NCBI RefSeq assembly: GCF_014467235.1
Contig: NZ_NKHP01000008.1
Location: forward strand, 94,637 to 158,636
Length of the DNA stretch: 64,000 nucleotides
Direction of reading: 5' to 3'
Origin: Xenorhabdus indica
Lineage (GTDB): Bacteria; Pseudomonadota; Gammaproteobacteria; Enterobacterales; Enterobacteriaceae
Part shown: positions 21,953-35,480 of the stretch, one piece after another
Numbering within the stretch: position 1 is the first letter of the stretch
Layout of the letters: each line of letters starts with the position of its first letter
Notes under the pieces: generated by a model
Told to the model about the DNA's origin: nothing
Database searches by the model: none
What the model saw: only the letters and a program-made list of their open reading frames with translations
Made by a program: the position numbers and the translations under genes

Positions 21953-24900
21953 TCAGTGTTCATGTGGCGGAGGTGCTAAAACTTCACGATTACCATTATG
22001 ACCAGGCGCACTGACAATTTGCTGAGCTTCCATCTGTTCTACAATTCGAGCTGCCCGGTTATAACCAATACGAAATTGACGTTGTACCCCGGAGATAGAT
22101 ACCCGGCGTTTTTCAATCACAAATTCAACGGCCTGATCAAACAAAGGATCCAGCTCTTCATCACTATCTAATCCCAATCCTCCTTCGCCATCGTCCCCCC
22201 CTTTAATAATATTATCAATGTATTGAGGGCGACCACGCGCTTTCCAGTCATTAACAACTTCATGGACTTCTTGATCACGCACGAAAGCACCGTGGACACG
22301 TACAGGAATCGAAGAGTTTGGTGCCAAATAAAGCATATCCCCCATACCAAGCAAGGATTCCGCTCCTCCCTGATCAAGAATGGTACGGGAATCAATTTTA
22401 CTAGAAACAGTGAATGCAATTCGCGTAGGAATATTGGCCTTAATCAATCCTGTAATAATATCAACAGAAGGACGCTGTGTAGCCAGTACCAAGTGGATCC
22501 CCGCAGCACGCGCTTTCTGTGCCAAACGCGCAATTAACTCTTCCACTTTTTTCCCGACTGTCATCATTAAATCGGCAAACTCATCGACCATAACAACAAT
22601 ATAAGGCTCTTTTTTCAGTACAGGGTGTGCCACATCCATACTGTCACCCGGCTTCCAGAAGGGATCCGGGATTGGTCGGCCCATATTTTCAGCCTGTTTG
22701 ATCTTATCGTTATAACCCGCGATATTGCGCACGCCTAAAGCTGACATCAATTTATAACGGCGTTCCATTTCATTGACACACCAACGCAGTGCATTGGCTG
22801 CGTCTTTCATATCAGTGACCACTTCTGTCAACAAATGCGGAATGCCTTCGTAAACAGATAACTCAAGCATTTTCGGGTCGATCATGATAAAACGAACATC
22901 TTCTGGTTTCGCTTTATACAAGATGCTGAGGATCATAGCATTAACGCCGACTGATTTTCCCGAACCTGTCGTCCCTGCCACCAACAAATGAGGCATTTTT
23001 CCTAAATCAGCAACAACAGGCTGACCAGCGATATCTTTTCCCAAAACGATAGTTAATGGTGACGGATTATCACGGAATTTTTCACAATCCAGCACTTCCC
23101 GCAAATAAACGGTCTGGCGTTTTTTATTCGGTAATTCCAAACCCACATAAGGTTTTCCTGGGATCACTTCAACAATACGAACTGCCACAGCCGAAAGTGA
23201 ACGTGCAAGATCACGAGATAAATTGGAGATGCGGGAAGCTTTAACCCCAGGCGCTAAATCCAATTCAAAACGCGTGATTACAGGACCTGGAGAGAACCCA
23301 ACAACATCCGCTTTAACACGATAATCATTCAGACGAGCTTCAATTAAACGCGAAGTTTGTTCCAGTACAAACATATCAATCGGTTCTTCTGCTGCTGGAG
23401 GTTCTGTCAGAAGATCTAAAGAAGGCATCGGTGTAGTCGGCTTAGGCAATGGCTGATCATTACGTACCAAAAATGGATGAAACAGGCTTGGTTGCTGCGG
23501 TTGCTGCGGTTGCTGCGGTTGCTGCGGTTGCTGCGGTTGCTGCGGTTGCTGCGCAAAAGTATGCGTAGTTTCCGGCTGATGAGAAGTTTTTAAAACAGAA
23601 GAATCTGTTGAAACAGGAGCAATATTTTTTTCTTGTTCTGGCTGAATAGCCGCCTCTTCCTGTGGCATAGACTCAGAAGGCATAAATAATGGTTCTGCTG
23701 GCTCAGAAATTTCTACGCTATTATTTGGTGAAAAATAACCAAACATAGGCTGTTCAGACTGCTGCGAAACAGCAAGTTGGCTTTGATAACGTTCACGTTG
23801 CTGCTGTTCAAATTCTTTCCGCAACGTTTCTTCCTGCTCTGCTTGTTCATCAATACTGATTAGTACTTTATCATCACGGTCTTCAACAGATTGTTCTGCT
23901 GTTGTTGTTTTACCATGTGTTGGTTGGTTATAAATAGAGGTGAAATTTTCAGCTTTTACTTGTTCTGCCTCTTTTTCCAAATCATAACCATAACGCTCAC
24001 GCTGTTGCGCAATAAATTGCTCACGCAGTATGTCTTGCTGCTGCTCATCCATTCTCTGTTCTTCAGCTTCAGCATTGAGTTCGGCCTGTCTTTCTTTCCG
24101 CTGCAAATGCTCAGACAAACGGTGAGAAGGGACTTTAATACCATACAATTCACGGCGAGTCGGTATTCGTACCGGATTCGGCCTTGGCATTTCAGGGCCT
24201 ATTCCCTGTTTCATCTGAGGATTCTTCACAACAGCAATAGAGCTAGTTACTGAATCCCGCAAATCAGTACTCTCTTTTGAAGGCGGTGACATTGGTATAG
24301 CACTCTGTGTTGCTATGTCATTCCCCGGCTGCTCATCAGGCAGCTCAAATATATACCGGGTAGGCTCTTGCTCCTGACTATTTTCAGTTTGTTCTGATGC
24401 AGTCATCTGTTCAACTCCAGCCTGCCCTAATTCCGTTTGTATTGATTTTGCCTCTGGAACTATGGATATTTGCGGCTTAATCAGGTGAGATTTATTGTTT
24501 TGTTCCAGAGTAGATTGCATCTGTTCAAGTGAAGTATCTTCAGATTTAGAAGAAACTATTTCAGGTGAAATTGTTTCCTCTGATTTTTCCATAACTGGCT
24601 GTTCTGAATTGGTATTCACCAACTCTGTCACTGTTGGAACTGTCAGTAACACATCATCTTCATCATCAGCAATGGTGTTTTGAATAACATGAATTGCCTT
24701 TACAGGAGTTACTTTAGACTCCCCTTGTTTAGAATGGCTTATATCATCAGAAGACTCAGGAAAAGCTTCTTTTTCCAACTCATGATCATAATCAGTTTGT
24801 GTGCGACCACGATTAACCACAAAACTGAGCGAATCCAGAGTGTACTCCCCGATTTTTTCTGCAATGGTAAGCCAGGACCAGCCCGTAAATAATGTGAACC

Positions 24901-25420
24901 CGATAGCCCATGTACCAAGTAAGGCTAAAGTTGCACCAAGTATGTTAAACCACGGCAGGATCGCGTTACTGAACAGACTACCGATAACACCCCCTGAAGC
25001 AAAATCACCCAAATCATCAATATTGAGTGCAACCAAACCACATGAAGTCAAGATAAGAGTTAGGGCACCAATAACACGTAATGCCAGTGTGAAGAAATCC
25101 ACATACTCTTGCCTATTTTTCTGACGGAAAGCATTCCAACAACCCAAAAGCATTAAGGGTGGGACTGCATAGGCAAGAATACCAAATGCTGAGAATAGTA
25201 TGTCTGACAACCAAGCACCAATGCTGCCACCTAAATTATGAACAGGTTCATGCCAGGCAGTTTGTGACCAGCTAGGATCGGAAGGGTGAAAACTGACAAG
25301 TGCTACCATTAAATATACGGCACATATAGCAATAACCAACAGAACGGCTTCCAGAAGCCGACGGCCACTGCTTACTCTTTTTAATCTAACACGTTTGTCT
25401 TCTGTATATTCCTGGTTCAA
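21953..25420 (-). CDS. ftsK: DNA translocase FtsK
   Basis: Septal DNA pump that links division to chromosome-dimer resolution by XerCD. The N-terminal 200 residues contain four membrane helices; residues 210-680 form a low-complexity Gln/Glu/Pro-rich linker; the motor follows with Walker A in [14 protein letters not shown] (about 815) and Walker B in [13 protein letters not shown]. The C-terminal 65 or so residues form the gamma winged helix that reads polar KOPS sequences ([27 protein letters not shown]). At 1155 residues it is shorter than the 1329-residue E. coli protein, the difference being in the linker. The linker contains seven perfect QQP units. Confidence 0.97.
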   Translation of the reverse strand: MNQEYTEDKRVRLKRVSSGRRLLEAVLLVIAICAVYLMVALVSFHPSDPSWSQTAWHEPVHNLGGSIGAWLSDILFSAFGILAYAVPPLMLLGCWNAFRQKNRQEYVDFFTLALRVIGALTLILTSCGLVALNIDDLGDFASGGVIGSLFSNAILPWFNILGATLALLGTWAIGFTLFTGWSWLTIAEKIGEYTLDSLSFVVNRGRTQTDYDHELEKEAFPESSDDISHSKQGESKVTPVKAIHVIQNTIADDEDDVLLTVPTVTELVNTNSEQPVMEKSEETISPEIVSSKSEDTSLEQMQSTLEQNNKSHLIKPQISIVPEAKSIQTELGQAGVEQMTASEQTENSQEQEPTRYIFELPDEQPGNDIATQSAIPMSPPSKESTDLRDSVTSSIAVVKNPQMKQGIGPEMPRPNPVRIPTRRELYGIKVPSHRLSEHLQRKERQAELNAEAEEQRMDEQQQDILREQFIAQQRERYGYDLEKEAEQVKAENFTSIYNQPTHGKTTTAEQSVEDRDDKVLISIDEQAEQEETLRKEFEQQQRERYQSQLAVSQQSEQPMFGYFSPNNSVEISEPAEPLFMPSESMPQEEAAIQPEQEKNIAPVSTDSSVLKTSHQPETTHTFAQQPQQPQQPQQPQQPQQPQQPSLFHPFLVRNDQPLPKPTTPMPSLDLLTEPPAAEEPIDMFVLEQTSRLIEARLNDYRVKADVVGFSPGPVITRFELDLAPGVKASRISNLSRDLARSLSAVAVRIVEVIPGKPYVGLELPNKKRQTVYLREVLDCEKFRDNPSPLTIVLGKDIAGQPVVADLGKMPHLLVAGTTGSGKSVGVNAMILSILYKAKPEDVRFIMIDPKMLELSVYEGIPHLLTEVVTDMKDAANALRWCVNEMERRYKLMSALGVRNIAGYNDKIKQAENMGRPIPDPFWKPGDSMDVAHPVLKKEPYIVVMVDEFADLMMTVGKKVEELIARLAQKARAAGIHLVLATQRPSVDIITGLIKANIPTRIAFTVSSKIDSRTILDQGGAESLLGMGDMLYLAPNSSIPVRVHGAFVRDQEVHEVVNDWKARGRPQYIDNIIKGGDDGEGGLGLDSDEELDPLFDQAVEFVIEKRRVSISGVQRQFRIGYNRAARIVEQMEAQQIVSAPGHNGNREVLAPPPHEH
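23490..23552 (-). repeat. Perfect 9-bp tandem repeat (seven copies) inside ftsK
   Basis: Plus-strand GGTTGCTGC is repeated seven times without interruption, encoding seven Gln-Gln-Pro units in the FtsK linker. Copy-number changes would stay in frame. Confidence 0.95.
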
Positions 25421-25457
25421 GAAAGGCTCTCCAGGTTTTCCTGTTGATTAAACGGAA

Positions 25458-25482
25458 CAACGCTGAGGTTAGCTCAGCGTTG
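25458..25482 (-). terminator. Hairpin downstream of lrp
   Basis: A 10-bp stem CAACGCTGAG/CTCAGCGTTG with a five-base loop lies in the lrp-ftsK gap, about 75 bases after the lrp stop on the minus strand. The following minus-strand bases are only moderately T-rich, so it may be a weak terminator. Confidence 0.6.
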
Positions 25483-25559
25483 AAACTGTATGCATAAACA
25501 GGAGTGTACCTAAATTTTTCCTGTTTTGCATCTATACACTGTACATTGTAGACAAAAGC

Positions 25560-26054
25560 TTAACGAGTCTTAATTACCAAACGGTTACTCTGTTTCACTT
25601 CTTCCATGACTACATAAGTACGCGTATCGTTAACGCCCGGAAGACGTAATAAGGTCTCACCAAGCAATTTACGGTACGCAGACATATCTGGCACACGTGT
25701 TTTCAGTAAGTAGTCAAAATCCCCTGAAACCAAATGGCACTCTTGAATTTCTTCCAATTTTTGTACAGCAGTATTGAACTGCTCAAAAACATCTGCTGCT
25801 CCACGGTTTAGGGTAATTTCAACGAATACCAGCAATGATGCATCCAGATAATGGGGATTCAGCAAAGCAGTATAACCAGAAATAAAGCCTTGACGCTCTA
25901 AACGACGTACGCGTTCCAAACAAGGTGTAGGTGATAATCCTACCCGTTTGGATAATTCCACATTAGAAATACGGCCGTCTTTCTGCAATTCGTTAAGGAT
26001 ATTACGGTCTATGCGATCAAGATCTTTTCCTGGACGCTTCTTATTATCTATCAT
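25560..26054 (-). CDS. lrp: Leucine-responsive regulatory protein
   Basis: Global regulator of amino-acid metabolism and, in Xenorhabdus and Photorhabdus, of host association and phenotypic variation. The N-terminal winged helix-turn-helix is DRNILNELQKDGRISNVELSKRVGLSPTPCLERVRRLE (about 17-55); the C-terminal RAM/ligand domain includes LLVFVEITL and VSGDFDYLLKTRVPD. The 164 residues match E. coli Lrp. It is divergent from trxB, as in E. coli, across a 636-base gap that should hold the lrp promoter. Confidence 0.97.
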   Translation of the reverse strand: MIDNKKRPGKDLDRIDRNILNELQKDGRISNVELSKRVGLSPTPCLERVRRLERQGFISGYTALLNPHYLDASLLVFVEITLNRGAADVFEQFNTAVQKLEEIQECHLVSGDFDYLLKTRVPDMSAYRKLLGETLLRLPGVNDTRTYVVMEEVKQSNRLVIKTR

Positions 26055-27650
<1,596 letters not shown>

Positions 27651-27664
27651 GATTATCTTTCCCT

Positions 27665-27691
27665 AAAAGCGCTGTTTCGATAGCGCTTTTT
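27665..27691 (+). terminator. Terminator after trxB
   Basis: A stem AAAAGCGCT/AGCGCTTTT with an eight-base loop runs directly into T residues, 15 bases beyond the trxB stop codon. It is a standard rho-independent terminator. Confidence 0.85.
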
Positions 27692-27732
27692 AACAAGTAA
27701 CTTTTTACAGGTAATATAGTGCTAGTGCGCGG

Positions 27733-27760
27733 AAGCTGGCAATACGATTACCAGCTTTTT
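27733..27760 (+). terminator. Second hairpin upstream of cydD
   Basis: A 7-bp stem AAGCTGG/CCAGCTT with an 11-base loop is followed by TTT, 40 bases before cydD. It could be a second terminator for trxB read-through or an attenuator in the cydDC leader; the sequence does not decide. Confidence 0.5.
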
Positions 27761-27800
27761 GATATGCCGTATCATCATCTGCTAATCTGAAATTTTTCTT

Positions 27801-29570
27801 ATGGACAAAACAAGACAATCTGAACTTGTTCGATGGCTGAAACAGCAAAGCGCTCCAGCCCGTCGATGGCTTCGTCTATCCATGCTGCTAGGGCTAATTG
27901 GTGGTTTACTGATTATCACTCAGGCCTGGCTTCTCGCTTCTATTCTTCAGGCGCTCATTATGGATAATGTTCCCCGTGAAAATCTCATCAACCAATTCCT
28001 GATGTTGATGGCTTCTTTCACGCTGAGAGCCATTGTCAGTGCTGTCCGGGAGCGCATCGGGTTTATCTGCGGTAAAGTCGTGCGTCAACAAATCCGCAGT
28101 ATGGTATTGGATAAGCTGACACAATTGGGACCTGTTTGGGTAAAAGGCAAACCGGCTGGTAGTTGGGCGACCATTATTCTGGAACAAATTGAAGACATGC
28201 AGGATTTTTATTCCCGCTATTTACCTCAAATGACCCTTGCGGCTACTATCCCTGTCTTAATCCTTATCACTATCTTTCCCATCAATTGGGTCGCTGGTGT
28301 TATTCTGTTCGTAACGGCGCCATTAATCCCTATTTTCATGGCATTGGTCGGATTAGGGGCTGCTGATGCTAACCGACGCAATTTTGTTGCACTTGGTCGC
28401 TTAAGTGGTCATTTTCTGGATCGTTTACGTGGTCTCGAAACATTGCGTTTGTTCCATCGTGGAAAAGCCGAAATTAAACAAATTACCGAATCGACAGAAG
28501 ATTTCCGACGCAGGACAATGGAAGTACTACGTATGGCATTTTTATCTTCTGCGGTATTGGAATTTTTTGCGGCTGTTTCCATTGCTGTTGTCGCTGTTTA
28601 TTTTGGTTTTTCTTATCTGGGAGAGTTACATTTTGGCAGTTATGGCCTTGGCGTGACATTATTTGCCGGTTTCCTTGCACTTATCCTTGCTCCTGAATTT
28701 TTCCAACCACTGCGTGATTTGGGCACTTTTTATCATGCTAAAGCCCAGGCTGTGGGCGCTGCGGAATCACTTTTCACCTTGTTAAGCAGCAATGGGGAAC
28801 ACACCCCATACAGCGGCAGAAAAACCTTATCAGATAAAAAATCAGTGGCTATTGAAGCAAGTGAATTGGAAATTCTGTCACATGATGGGCATCGTCTTGC
28901 TGGCCCTTTAAATTTTACAATTGATAAGTATCAACGCATTGCATTAGTGGGAAAAAGTGGCGCAGGAAAAAGTTCACTGATAAATGTGTTACTCGGTTTT
29001 CTTCCTTACCGGGGTTCATTGAAAATCAATGGAAACGAATTGCGTGAGCTTGATCTCGATAAATGGCGTGAACAAGTAAGTTGGGTTGGACAAAACCCTC
29101 ATCTGCCGGAACAAACGGTACTCGATAATATTCGTCTTGGTCAATTTGATGCGCCCCCAGAACAGATCCACGATGTAATGAAACGCGCTTATGTCGATGA
29201 GTTTGTCTGTGATCTCCCTGATGGTATAAACACAGTTATTGGTGATAATGCGGCTCGTCTATCTGTTGGACAGGCTCAGCGTATCGCTGTAGCACGGGCA
29301 TTATTAAATCCGTGCCAGCTCTTGTTAATGGATGAACCCGCAGCCAGCCTTGATACTAATAGTGAACAACGCGTGATGATGGCATTGAATCAGGCATCCG
29401 GTCAGCAAACAACATTATTGGTTACACACTTACTGGAAGAAACGCTGAAATACGACCAAATCTGGGTTATGGATAGCGGGTTAATTATCGAAAAAGATAA
29501 CTATCAAAATTTGAGCCAATCTCAAGGTGCATTTTCCCGTCTGTTGTCTCATCGCAGTGTGGAGCTTTAA
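27801..29570 (+). CDS. cydD: Heterodimeric ABC exporter subunit CydD
   Basis: With CydC it forms an inner-membrane ABC transporter exporting glutathione and cysteine to the periplasm and required for cytochrome bd assembly. About 330 residues of transmembrane domain (six helices) precede the ATPase domain: Walker A GKSGAGKSS (about residue 386), signature LSVGQAQRIAVARALL, Walker B LLLMDEPAASLD. LSVGQ in place of LSGGQ is as in E. coli CydD. The 589 residues match. cydC starts 2 bases after its stop codon. Confidence 0.96.
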   Translation: MDKTRQSELVRWLKQQSAPARRWLRLSMLLGLIGGLLIITQAWLLASILQALIMDNVPRENLINQFLMLMASFTLRAIVSAVRERIGFICGKVVRQQIRSMVLDKLTQLGPVWVKGKPAGSWATIILEQIEDMQDFYSRYLPQMTLAATIPVLILITIFPINWVAGVILFVTAPLIPIFMALVGLGAADANRRNFVALGRLSGHFLDRLRGLETLRLFHRGKAEIKQITESTEDFRRRTMEVLRMAFLSSAVLEFFAAVSIAVVAVYFGFSYLGELHFGSYGLGVTLFAGFLALILAPEFFQPLRDLGTFYHAKAQAVGAAESLFTLLSSNGEHTPYSGRKTLSDKKSVAIEASELEILSHDGHRLAGPLNFTIDKYQRIALVGKSGAGKSSLINVLLGFLPYRGSLKINGNELRELDLDKWREQVSWVGQNPHLPEQTVLDNIRLGQFDAPPEQIHDVMKRAYVDEFVCDLPDGINTVIGDNAARLSVGQAQRIAVARALLNPCQLLLMDEPAASLDTNSEQRVMMALNQASGQQTTLLVTHLLEETLKYDQIWVMDSGLIIEKDNYQNLSQSQGAFSRLLSHRSVEL

Positions 29571-29572
29571 TC

Positions 29573-31315
29573 ATGCGTGTATTATTCCCTTTTCTCGCAC
29601 TCTATCGCCGCCATTGGTTTCTTATTAGTTTAGGTATGATTTTGGCAGTTGTAACCCTGCTAGCCAGTATTGGCTTACTTACGCTGTCCGGTTGGTTTCT
29701 TGCCGGCACTGCTGTAGCAGGATTTGCCGGAAAATATACCTTCAATTACATGCTGCCTGCGGCAGGTGTCCGTGGGGCAGCTATTTTTCGCACAGCCGGG
29801 CGTTATGGTGAGCGATTGGTCAGCCATGATGCTACATTCCGGGTATTGGCACATCTTCGGGTTTTTACCTTTCAGAAGATCCTGCCACTTTCTCCGGGAG
29901 GTATCGCTCGTTTTCGTCAGGGAGAGTTATTGAATAGGGTTGTGGCTGATGTCGAAACGTTAGATCATCTCTACCTACGTGTCATGTCTCCAGTTCTCGC
30001 TGCACTTGCCGTCATTGTTATCCTGACATTTGGCTTGGGGTTCCTTGATAAAACGCTTGCCTATACCCTTGGCGGTATTCTGTTAGGGCTGCTACTGACA
30101 TTACCTTTTGTGTTTTATCATGTGGGTAAACCTTACGGCAGGAATATCACTTTATTACGCGGCCAATATCGAACATTGCTTACCAGTGCATTACAAGGTC
30201 AGGCAGAGTTGACCGTATTCGGTGCTCTTCTGCGCTTCCGCCACTCAATGTCTGAGATTGAATCCAAGTGGTTAAAGTGTCAGCAGCAGCAAGCTAATCT
30301 GACGGGGCTTTCTCAAGCCATTATGATTTTTGCCACTGGCATCACAGTGACACTGATATTGTGGCTGGCAGCAGCAGGTATAGGCGGAAACAATCATCCC
30401 GGAGCATTGATCGCTCTGTTTACATTCTGTGCTCTCGCTGCTTTTGAGTCTCTTGGGCCAGTCACTGTAGCTTTCCAACACATGGGGCAAGTTATCTCCT
30501 CAGCTACACGTGTCTCTCAGTTAATGCACCAGAAAGCCGAAGTTACCTTCCCTGCACACGGGCCAGAAAGTACAGATAATCTCAGTCTTGAGATAAAAAA
30601 CATTGAGTTCACTTATCCTAATCAACCCTTGCCAGTATTACAGAATATTTCTCTGGCTCTGCAAGCGGGTGAACATATTGCTTTGTTGGGCAAAACAGGC
30701 TGTGGTAAATCGACTCTTTTACAATTATTGACCCGAGCATGGGATGTTAATCACGGAGAGATTTTAATCAACCAACAGCCTATCTCTCATTATGATGAAG
30801 CTACACTGAGATCGATAATGTCTATCGTTCCTCAGCGGATACATGTATTCAGCCATACTCTGCGCGAAAATTTGTTATTGGCAAAACCAGATGCTACTGA
30901 TGAAGAATTAACAGCAGTGTTAAAGCAGGTCGGATTGGGAAACTTGCTAGACAACAATGAAAAGCTAAACTGTTGGATGGGCGAAGGTGGGCGCCAACTT
31001 TCTGGTGGAGAACAACGCCGCTTGGGTATTGCCAGGGCATTGCTGCATAATTCTCCACTTATGCTTCTGGATGAGCCGACAGAAGGGCTTGATGCAGATA
31101 CTGAACAACAAATTCTGTCGCTATTACGCGATAGTTGCCAAAATAAAACGCTTATTGTAATTACCCATCGGTTAACTGGCTTACAATACATGGATCGTAT
31201 CTGTGTAATGGATGGGGGGCGTATCATTGAGCAAGGGCAACACGACATGTTACTGTCCCAGCAAGGACGTTATTACCAATTCTATCAACGGCAGTATTAT
31301 CCTGAGCAGGAGTGA
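29573..31315 (+). CDS. cydC: Heterodimeric ABC exporter subunit CydC
   Basis: Partner of CydD in thiol export needed for cytochrome bd oxidase maturation. It has an N-terminal six-helix domain and a C-terminal nucleotide-binding domain with Walker [10 protein letters not shown], signature [16 protein letters not shown] and Walker [13 protein letters not shown]. The 580 residues fit the family. It is tightly linked to cydD and its 3' end almost touches aat, so aat probably shares the transcript, as in E. coli. Confidence 0.96.
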   Translation: MRVLFPFLALYRRHWFLISLGMILAVVTLLASIGLLTLSGWFLAGTAVAGFAGKYTFNYMLPAAGVRGAAIFRTAGRYGERLVSHDATFRVLAHLRVFTFQKILPLSPGGIARFRQGELLNRVVADVETLDHLYLRVMSPVLAALAVIVILTFGLGFLDKTLAYTLGGILLGLLLTLPFVFYHVGKPYGRNITLLRGQYRTLLTSALQGQAELTVFGALLRFRHSMSEIESKWLKCQQQQANLTGLSQAIMIFATGITVTLILWLAAAGIGGNNHPGALIALFTFCALAAFESLGPVTVAFQHMGQVISSATRVSQLMHQKAEVTFPAHGPESTDNLSLEIKNIEFTYPNQPLPVLQNISLALQAGEHIALLGKTGCGKSTLLQLLTRAWDVNHGEILINQQPISHYDEATLRSIMSIVPQRIHVFSHTLRENLLLAKPDATDEELTAVLKQVGLGNLLDNNEKLNCWMGEGGRQLSGGEQRRLGIARALLHNSPLMLLDEPTEGLDADTEQQILSLLRDSCQNKTLIVITHRLTGLQYMDRICVMDGGRIIEQGQHDMLLSQQGRYYQFYQRQYYPEQE

Positions 31316-31323
31316 TAACTTTT

Positions 31324-32013
31324 ATGTTGATAGCTCAATTGGATAACTCATATGAATTTCCTCATCCAACCAATGCATTAGCAGAGCCGAATGGTCTGTT
31401 AGCATTCGGAGGGGATTTGAGTGCAGAACGCTTAAAAGCAGCTTATAGTAAGGGAATTTTCCCATGGTTTTCGCCTGATGAGCCCCCCTTATGGTGGTCT
31501 CCGGATCCCAGAGCGGTTTTGATCCCTGGAGAATTACATACCGGACGTACTCTGCGACGTTTTATTCGCAAACATCCTTATCAAATTACGGTAAACTATG
31601 CTTTCGATCAGGTGATATATGGTTGTGGTCAGCGACAAGAAGGTACGTGGATCGGGGCTGATATTCAGCACGGTTATCAAACCTTGCATCAGGAAGGTAT
31701 GGCTCATTCGGTTGAAGTCTGGCACAAACACCAGCTTGTTGGTGGATTATACGGTGTTAGTGTAGGAACGCTATTTTGTGGTGAATCGATGTTCAGCAAA
31801 ATGGAGAATGCATCCAAGTGTGCTTTTGTGGCATTCTATCATCATTTTTTACGTCATAGCGGTCAGCTGTTTGATTGCCAGGTGTTAAATCACCATACAG
31901 AGGCACTGGGCGCGAAAAATATTCCAAGGAGAGAATTTCTCCAGTATCTTGAGCAATGTAAAAAACAATCATTGCAGGAAGGCTGCTGGGATACACAAGT
32001 GCTGGAATTATAA
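31324..32013 (+). CDS. aat: Leucyl/phenylalanyl-tRNA-protein transferase
   Basis: Adds Leu or Phe to proteins with N-terminal Lys or Arg, making N-degrons for ClpS and ClpAP. Typical family stretches are [75 protein letters not shown] and [15 protein letters not shown] chose the ATG at 31324 (229 residues, starting as in E. coli) with AGGAG about 14 bases upstream; a GTG at 31312 overlapping the cydC stop is the alternative and would add four residues. Its functional partners clpA and clpS lie just downstream. Confidence 0.95.
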   Translation: MLIAQLDNSYEFPHPTNALAEPNGLLAFGGDLSAERLKAAYSKGIFPWFSPDEPPLWWSPDPRAVLIPGELHTGRTLRRFIRKHPYQITVNYAFDQVIYGCGQRQEGTWIGADIQHGYQTLHQEGMAHSVEVWHKHQLVGGLYGVSVGTLFCGESMFSKMENASKCAFVAFYHHFLRHSGQLFDCQVLNHHTEALGAKNIPRREFLQYLEQCKKQSLQEGCWDTQVLEL

Positions 32014-32167
32014 TCAACACTTGGTGATTTATGCTGTTTACGGTGGGAGTGTCAATTCCATTATGAGGAAAATGATGGTTTAAAATACGACATTCCTTTA
32101 CATAATGAGGGTTTTTCGGCATTATCTTGCCGGTTAAAAACTATGGTTGTTACATTTAGAGGATTAG

Positions 32168-32386
<219 letters not shown>

Positions 32387-32402
32387 TTCACATACCTTCT
32401 TA

Positions 32403-32445
32403 ACACCACAGGTAAATGTGTTTTTTCAACATTCTCCTGTGGTGT
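32403..32445 (+). repeat. Inverted repeat after infA
   Basis: A 10-bp stem ACACCACAGG/CCTGTGGTGT closes a 23-base loop that itself contains a T6 run. It starts 17 bases after the infA stop and lies before the convergent clpA end. It may terminate infA, but the T run is in the loop rather than after the stem. Confidence 0.5.
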
Positions 32446-32518
32446 CACTCTTAATCATACGGCCAGTGTTTTCCGTACTTATTTTTTTCCATATTTATTC
32501 TATCGTTTCCATACTTAT

Positions 32519-34804
32519 TTATAGCACGGCATCTTCTGATTTTTTCTTATTCGACTTTTGTACACCTTTGAAATCGTATTTTAGTGCCTGCTTATCTTTA
32601 TCAAGAGTAATCCTGACAGATCCGCCATGTACTAAGGAACCAAACAGCAATTCATTGGCTAAAGGTTTTTTCAGGCTATCCTGGATCACGCGAGCCATAG
32701 GACGAGCGCCCATCGCTTTATCGTACCCTTTATCACATAACCACTGACGGGCATCTGTACTGATTTCCAGAGAAACCCCTTTTTCATCCAACTGAGCTTG
32801 TAGTTCAACAATAAATTTATCAACTACTTGCTGAATAACTTCCGCAGAAAGTGCATCAAACCAAATGATGCTGTCAAGTCGATTACGGAATTCAGGGGTA
32901 AAGGTTCGCTTAATTTCTTCCATACCATCAATGCTATTATCCTGCTCGCTGAAACCGATGGATTTACGCTGTGTCTCACGCACCCCGGCATTGGTTGTCA
33001 TGACTAAAATAACATTACGGAAATCCGCCTTCCGGCCATTGTTATCAGTCAATGTTCCATTATCCATAACTTGCAGCAGTATATTGAATACATCAGGATG
33101 AGCTTTCTCTATTTCGTCAAGCAGCAATACAGAATGAGGGTGTTTGATAATCGCATCTGTCAATAACCCCCCCTGATCATAACCAACATAACCTGGTGGT
33201 GCGCCAATCAGGCGGCTCACAGTATGACGTTCCATATATTCAGACATATCAAACCGCAGTAGCTTGATATTAAGTACTTTGGCTAACTGGACTGTCACTT
33301 CAGTTTTACCAACCCCTGTGGGTCCCGCAAATAGAAAAGAACCAACTGGTTTATACTCCTGCCTCAAACCAGCACGACTCATTTTAATGGCTTCTGTTAA
33401 TGCTCCAATTGCTTTACCCTGACCAAAAACCAACATCTTCAAACGATCATCCAGTGTTCTCAATACATCTTTATCACTGGCTGAAACTGTTTTCTCAGGA
33501 ATACGGGCAATACGAGCCACAACAGATTCAATGTCTGAAACATTGATTGTCTTTCTGCGACGGCTGACCGGGACTAACCTTGTTCGAGCTCCTGCTTCAT
33601 CAATGACATCAATAGCTTTGTCCGGCAAATGGCGGTCAGTAATGTATTTCACGGATAACTCAACAGCAGCCCGAATAGCTTTCGATGTATAGCGGACATC
33701 ATGATGTGCTTCATATTTGGCTCGTAAGCCATGAATAATCTGTATCGTTTCTTCAGAAGAAGGTTCAAGAATATCAATCTTCTGAAACCGCCGAGCCAAA
33801 GCGCGATCTTTCTCAAAGATATTGCTGAATTCTTGATAAGTTGTTGAACCAATTACCCGAATACGACCGCTGGATAAAAGCGGTTTAATCAGATTAGCGG
33901 CATCCACTTGCCCGCCCGAAGCAGCACCAGCTCCGATAATAGTATGAATTTCGTCGATAAAGAGAATACTTTTACTATCTTGTTCTAATATTTTTAACAA
34001 GGTTTTGAAGCGCTTCTCAAAATCGCCACGATATTTTGTTCCTGCCAGTAACGAACCAATATCCAATGAATAAATCGTACAATCTTTCATCACCCCAGGG
34101 ACATCTTTTTGTACAATACGCCATGCAAGCCCTTCCGCAATCGCTGTTTTACCAACCCCGGATTCACCCACAAACAAAGGATTGTTCTTACGCCGACGAC
34201 ATAGCACCTGAATTGTCCTTTCCAATTCATGCTGACGTCCGACAAGTGGATCAATCTGCCCTTTCTGCGCTAACAGATTCAGGTTTGTAGTGAAATTCTC
34301 CAATCGATCTTCACCTATCACTTGTTCTTCCTGAACTGGATTAACGTTGTGATGAAGCTCACTATCGAGTTCATCTTTACGTGTTCCGTGAGATATAAAA
34401 TTCACAACATCCAGTCGGCTAACATCATGCTTACGCAGTAAATAAGCCGCCTGAGATTCCTGTTCACTAAAAATCGCAACTAACACATTTGCCCCAGAAA
34501 CTTCTGAGCGCCCTGAAGATTGAACATGAAATACCGCACGTTGCAAAACACGTTGAAAACTCAACGTTGGTTGTGTATCTCGATCATCATTCTCAGATAG
34601 TAAAGGGGTTGTTTGAGTGATAAAATTTTCTAATTCTTGGCGTAATATTGCCAAGTCGACCTTACAAGCCTCCAGTGCTTCTCGCGCTGATGTGTTACTT
34701 AACAACGCCAGCAACAGGTGCTCTACAGTCATAAATTCATGTCTGTTATCCCTTGCTTTGGCAAAAGCAATGTTGAGACTAAGCTCCAATTCTTGATTGA
34801 GCAT
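32519..34804 (-). CDS. clpA: ATP-dependent Clp protease ATPase subunit ClpA
   Basis: AAA+ unfoldase that feeds substrates, including ClpS-delivered N-end-rule proteins, to ClpP. An N-terminal Clp-N domain (residues 1-145) is followed by two ATPase rings: Walker [16 protein letters not shown] and [15 protein letters not shown]. The ClpP-docking tripeptide reads IGF in KSIGFSEQD, where E. coli ClpA has IGL; IGF is used by ClpX, so docking should be retained. I chose the ATG at 34804 (761 residues) with GGAGG five bases upstream rather than the GTG two codons earlier. It is 31 bases downstream of clpS. Confidence 0.97.
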   Translation of the reverse strand: MLNQELELSLNIAFAKARDNRHEFMTVEHLLLALLSNTSAREALEACKVDLAILRQELENFITQTTPLLSENDDRDTQPTLSFQRVLQRAVFHVQSSGRSEVSGANVLVAIFSEQESQAAYLLRKHDVSRLDVVNFISHGTRKDELDSELHHNVNPVQEEQVIGEDRLENFTTNLNLLAQKGQIDPLVGRQHELERTIQVLCRRRKNNPLFVGESGVGKTAIAEGLAWRIVQKDVPGVMKDCTIYSLDIGSLLAGTKYRGDFEKRFKTLLKILEQDSKSILFIDEIHTIIGAGAASGGQVDAANLIKPLLSSGRIRVIGSTTYQEFSNIFEKDRALARRFQKIDILEPSSEETIQIIHGLRAKYEAHHDVRYTSKAIRAAVELSVKYITDRHLPDKAIDVIDEAGARTRLVPVSRRRKTINVSDIESVVARIARIPEKTVSASDKDVLRTLDDRLKMLVFGQGKAIGALTEAIKMSRAGLRQEYKPVGSFLFAGPTGVGKTEVTVQLAKVLNIKLLRFDMSEYMERHTVSRLIGAPPGYVGYDQGGLLTDAIIKHPHSVLLLDEIEKAHPDVFNILLQVMDNGTLTDNNGRKADFRNVILVMTTNAGVRETQRKSIGFSEQDNSIDGMEEIKRTFTPEFRNRLDSIIWFDALSAEVIQQVVDKFIVELQAQLDEKGVSLEISTDARQWLCDKGYDKAMGARPMARVIQDSLKKPLANELLFGSLVHGGSVRITLDKDKQALKYDFKGVQKSNKKKSEDAVL

Positions 34805-34835
34805 AAGCACCTCCTCCCAAAATCAATAAGCCAGA

Positions 34836-35156
34836 TCAGACCTTTTCTAGCGTGCAAAGTAACGGATGCTCGTGCTCCTTCGCATACATGTTCACTTGCG
34901 CAGCCTTAGTTTCTGCGACCTCTGCTGTATAAATACCGCAAATAGCCTTCCCTTGGTAATGGACATCCAGCATTAGTTGCGTTGCTCGTTCAACATCATA
35001 AGAAAAGAACTTTTGCAATACGTCAACCACAAACTCCATAGGGGTATAATCATCATTGTTAAGAATAATCTTATACATTGATGGAGGCTGTAACGCTTGC
35101 TTTTCTTTATCTTCAATAAATTCTTCAAAATTCAAACTGTTATAAAACTGACTCAT
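34836..35156 (-). CDS. clpS: ATP-dependent Clp protease adaptor ClpS
   Basis: Small adaptor that recognises N-terminal Phe, Leu, Trp and Tyr and hands substrates to ClpA. The 106-residue protein has the flexible N-terminal extension followed by the binding-pocket core [21 protein letters not shown] and a helix with [24 protein letters not shown]. It is the first gene of a clpS-clpA unit and divergent from cspD, as in E. coli. Confidence 0.97.
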   Translation of the reverse strand: MSQFYNSLNFEEFIEDKEKQALQPPSMYKIILNNDDYTPMEFVVDVLQKFFSYDVERATQLMLDVHYQGKAICGIYTAEVAETKAAQVNMYAKEHEHPLLCTLEKV

Positions 35157-35480
35157 TGTCTTTCCACTGAGTATTATCTTTCTACCGGATTTTAGTATGA
35201 ACTAATTCGTTCTACCTCTATATATTTTATCACTGCATAAAGCACTCTGCTTATTCCCGTAGACGATCAGAACAAGTCTTCCACCTGAAAATCTGATACC
35301 GTTATCTATATCAAACTTTAACAATTTGAGACAACTTGACGCTATTTCTATGCTTGACGATGAAATGAATTTCACTACAGTGTATTTTATGAACACCATT
35401 CCTAGCTGAACGACTGTTCATGATCCTGAAATTTTTAGTGATTCCTGAATCCGAAATCATAATACGAGGGATAGAGAAGT
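35157..35480. promoter_or_regulatory. clpS/cspD divergent promoter region
   Basis: These 324 bases lie between divergent clpS and cspD and should hold both promoters. I saw no ORF with a ribosome-binding site and no operator that can be named. GAGGGATAGAGAAGT precedes the cspD ATG. Confidence 0.45.

Noticed and set aside
23891..24253. 120-codon plus-strand frame within ftsK
   Set aside because: Antisense to the FtsK linker; the Phe/Leu/Ser-rich composition mirrors the Gln/Glu-rich code on the true strand.
32387..32518. serW-like tRNA gene between infA and clpA, as in E. coli
   Set aside because: No acceptor stem, T-loop or CCA-compatible sequence is visible in this gap.
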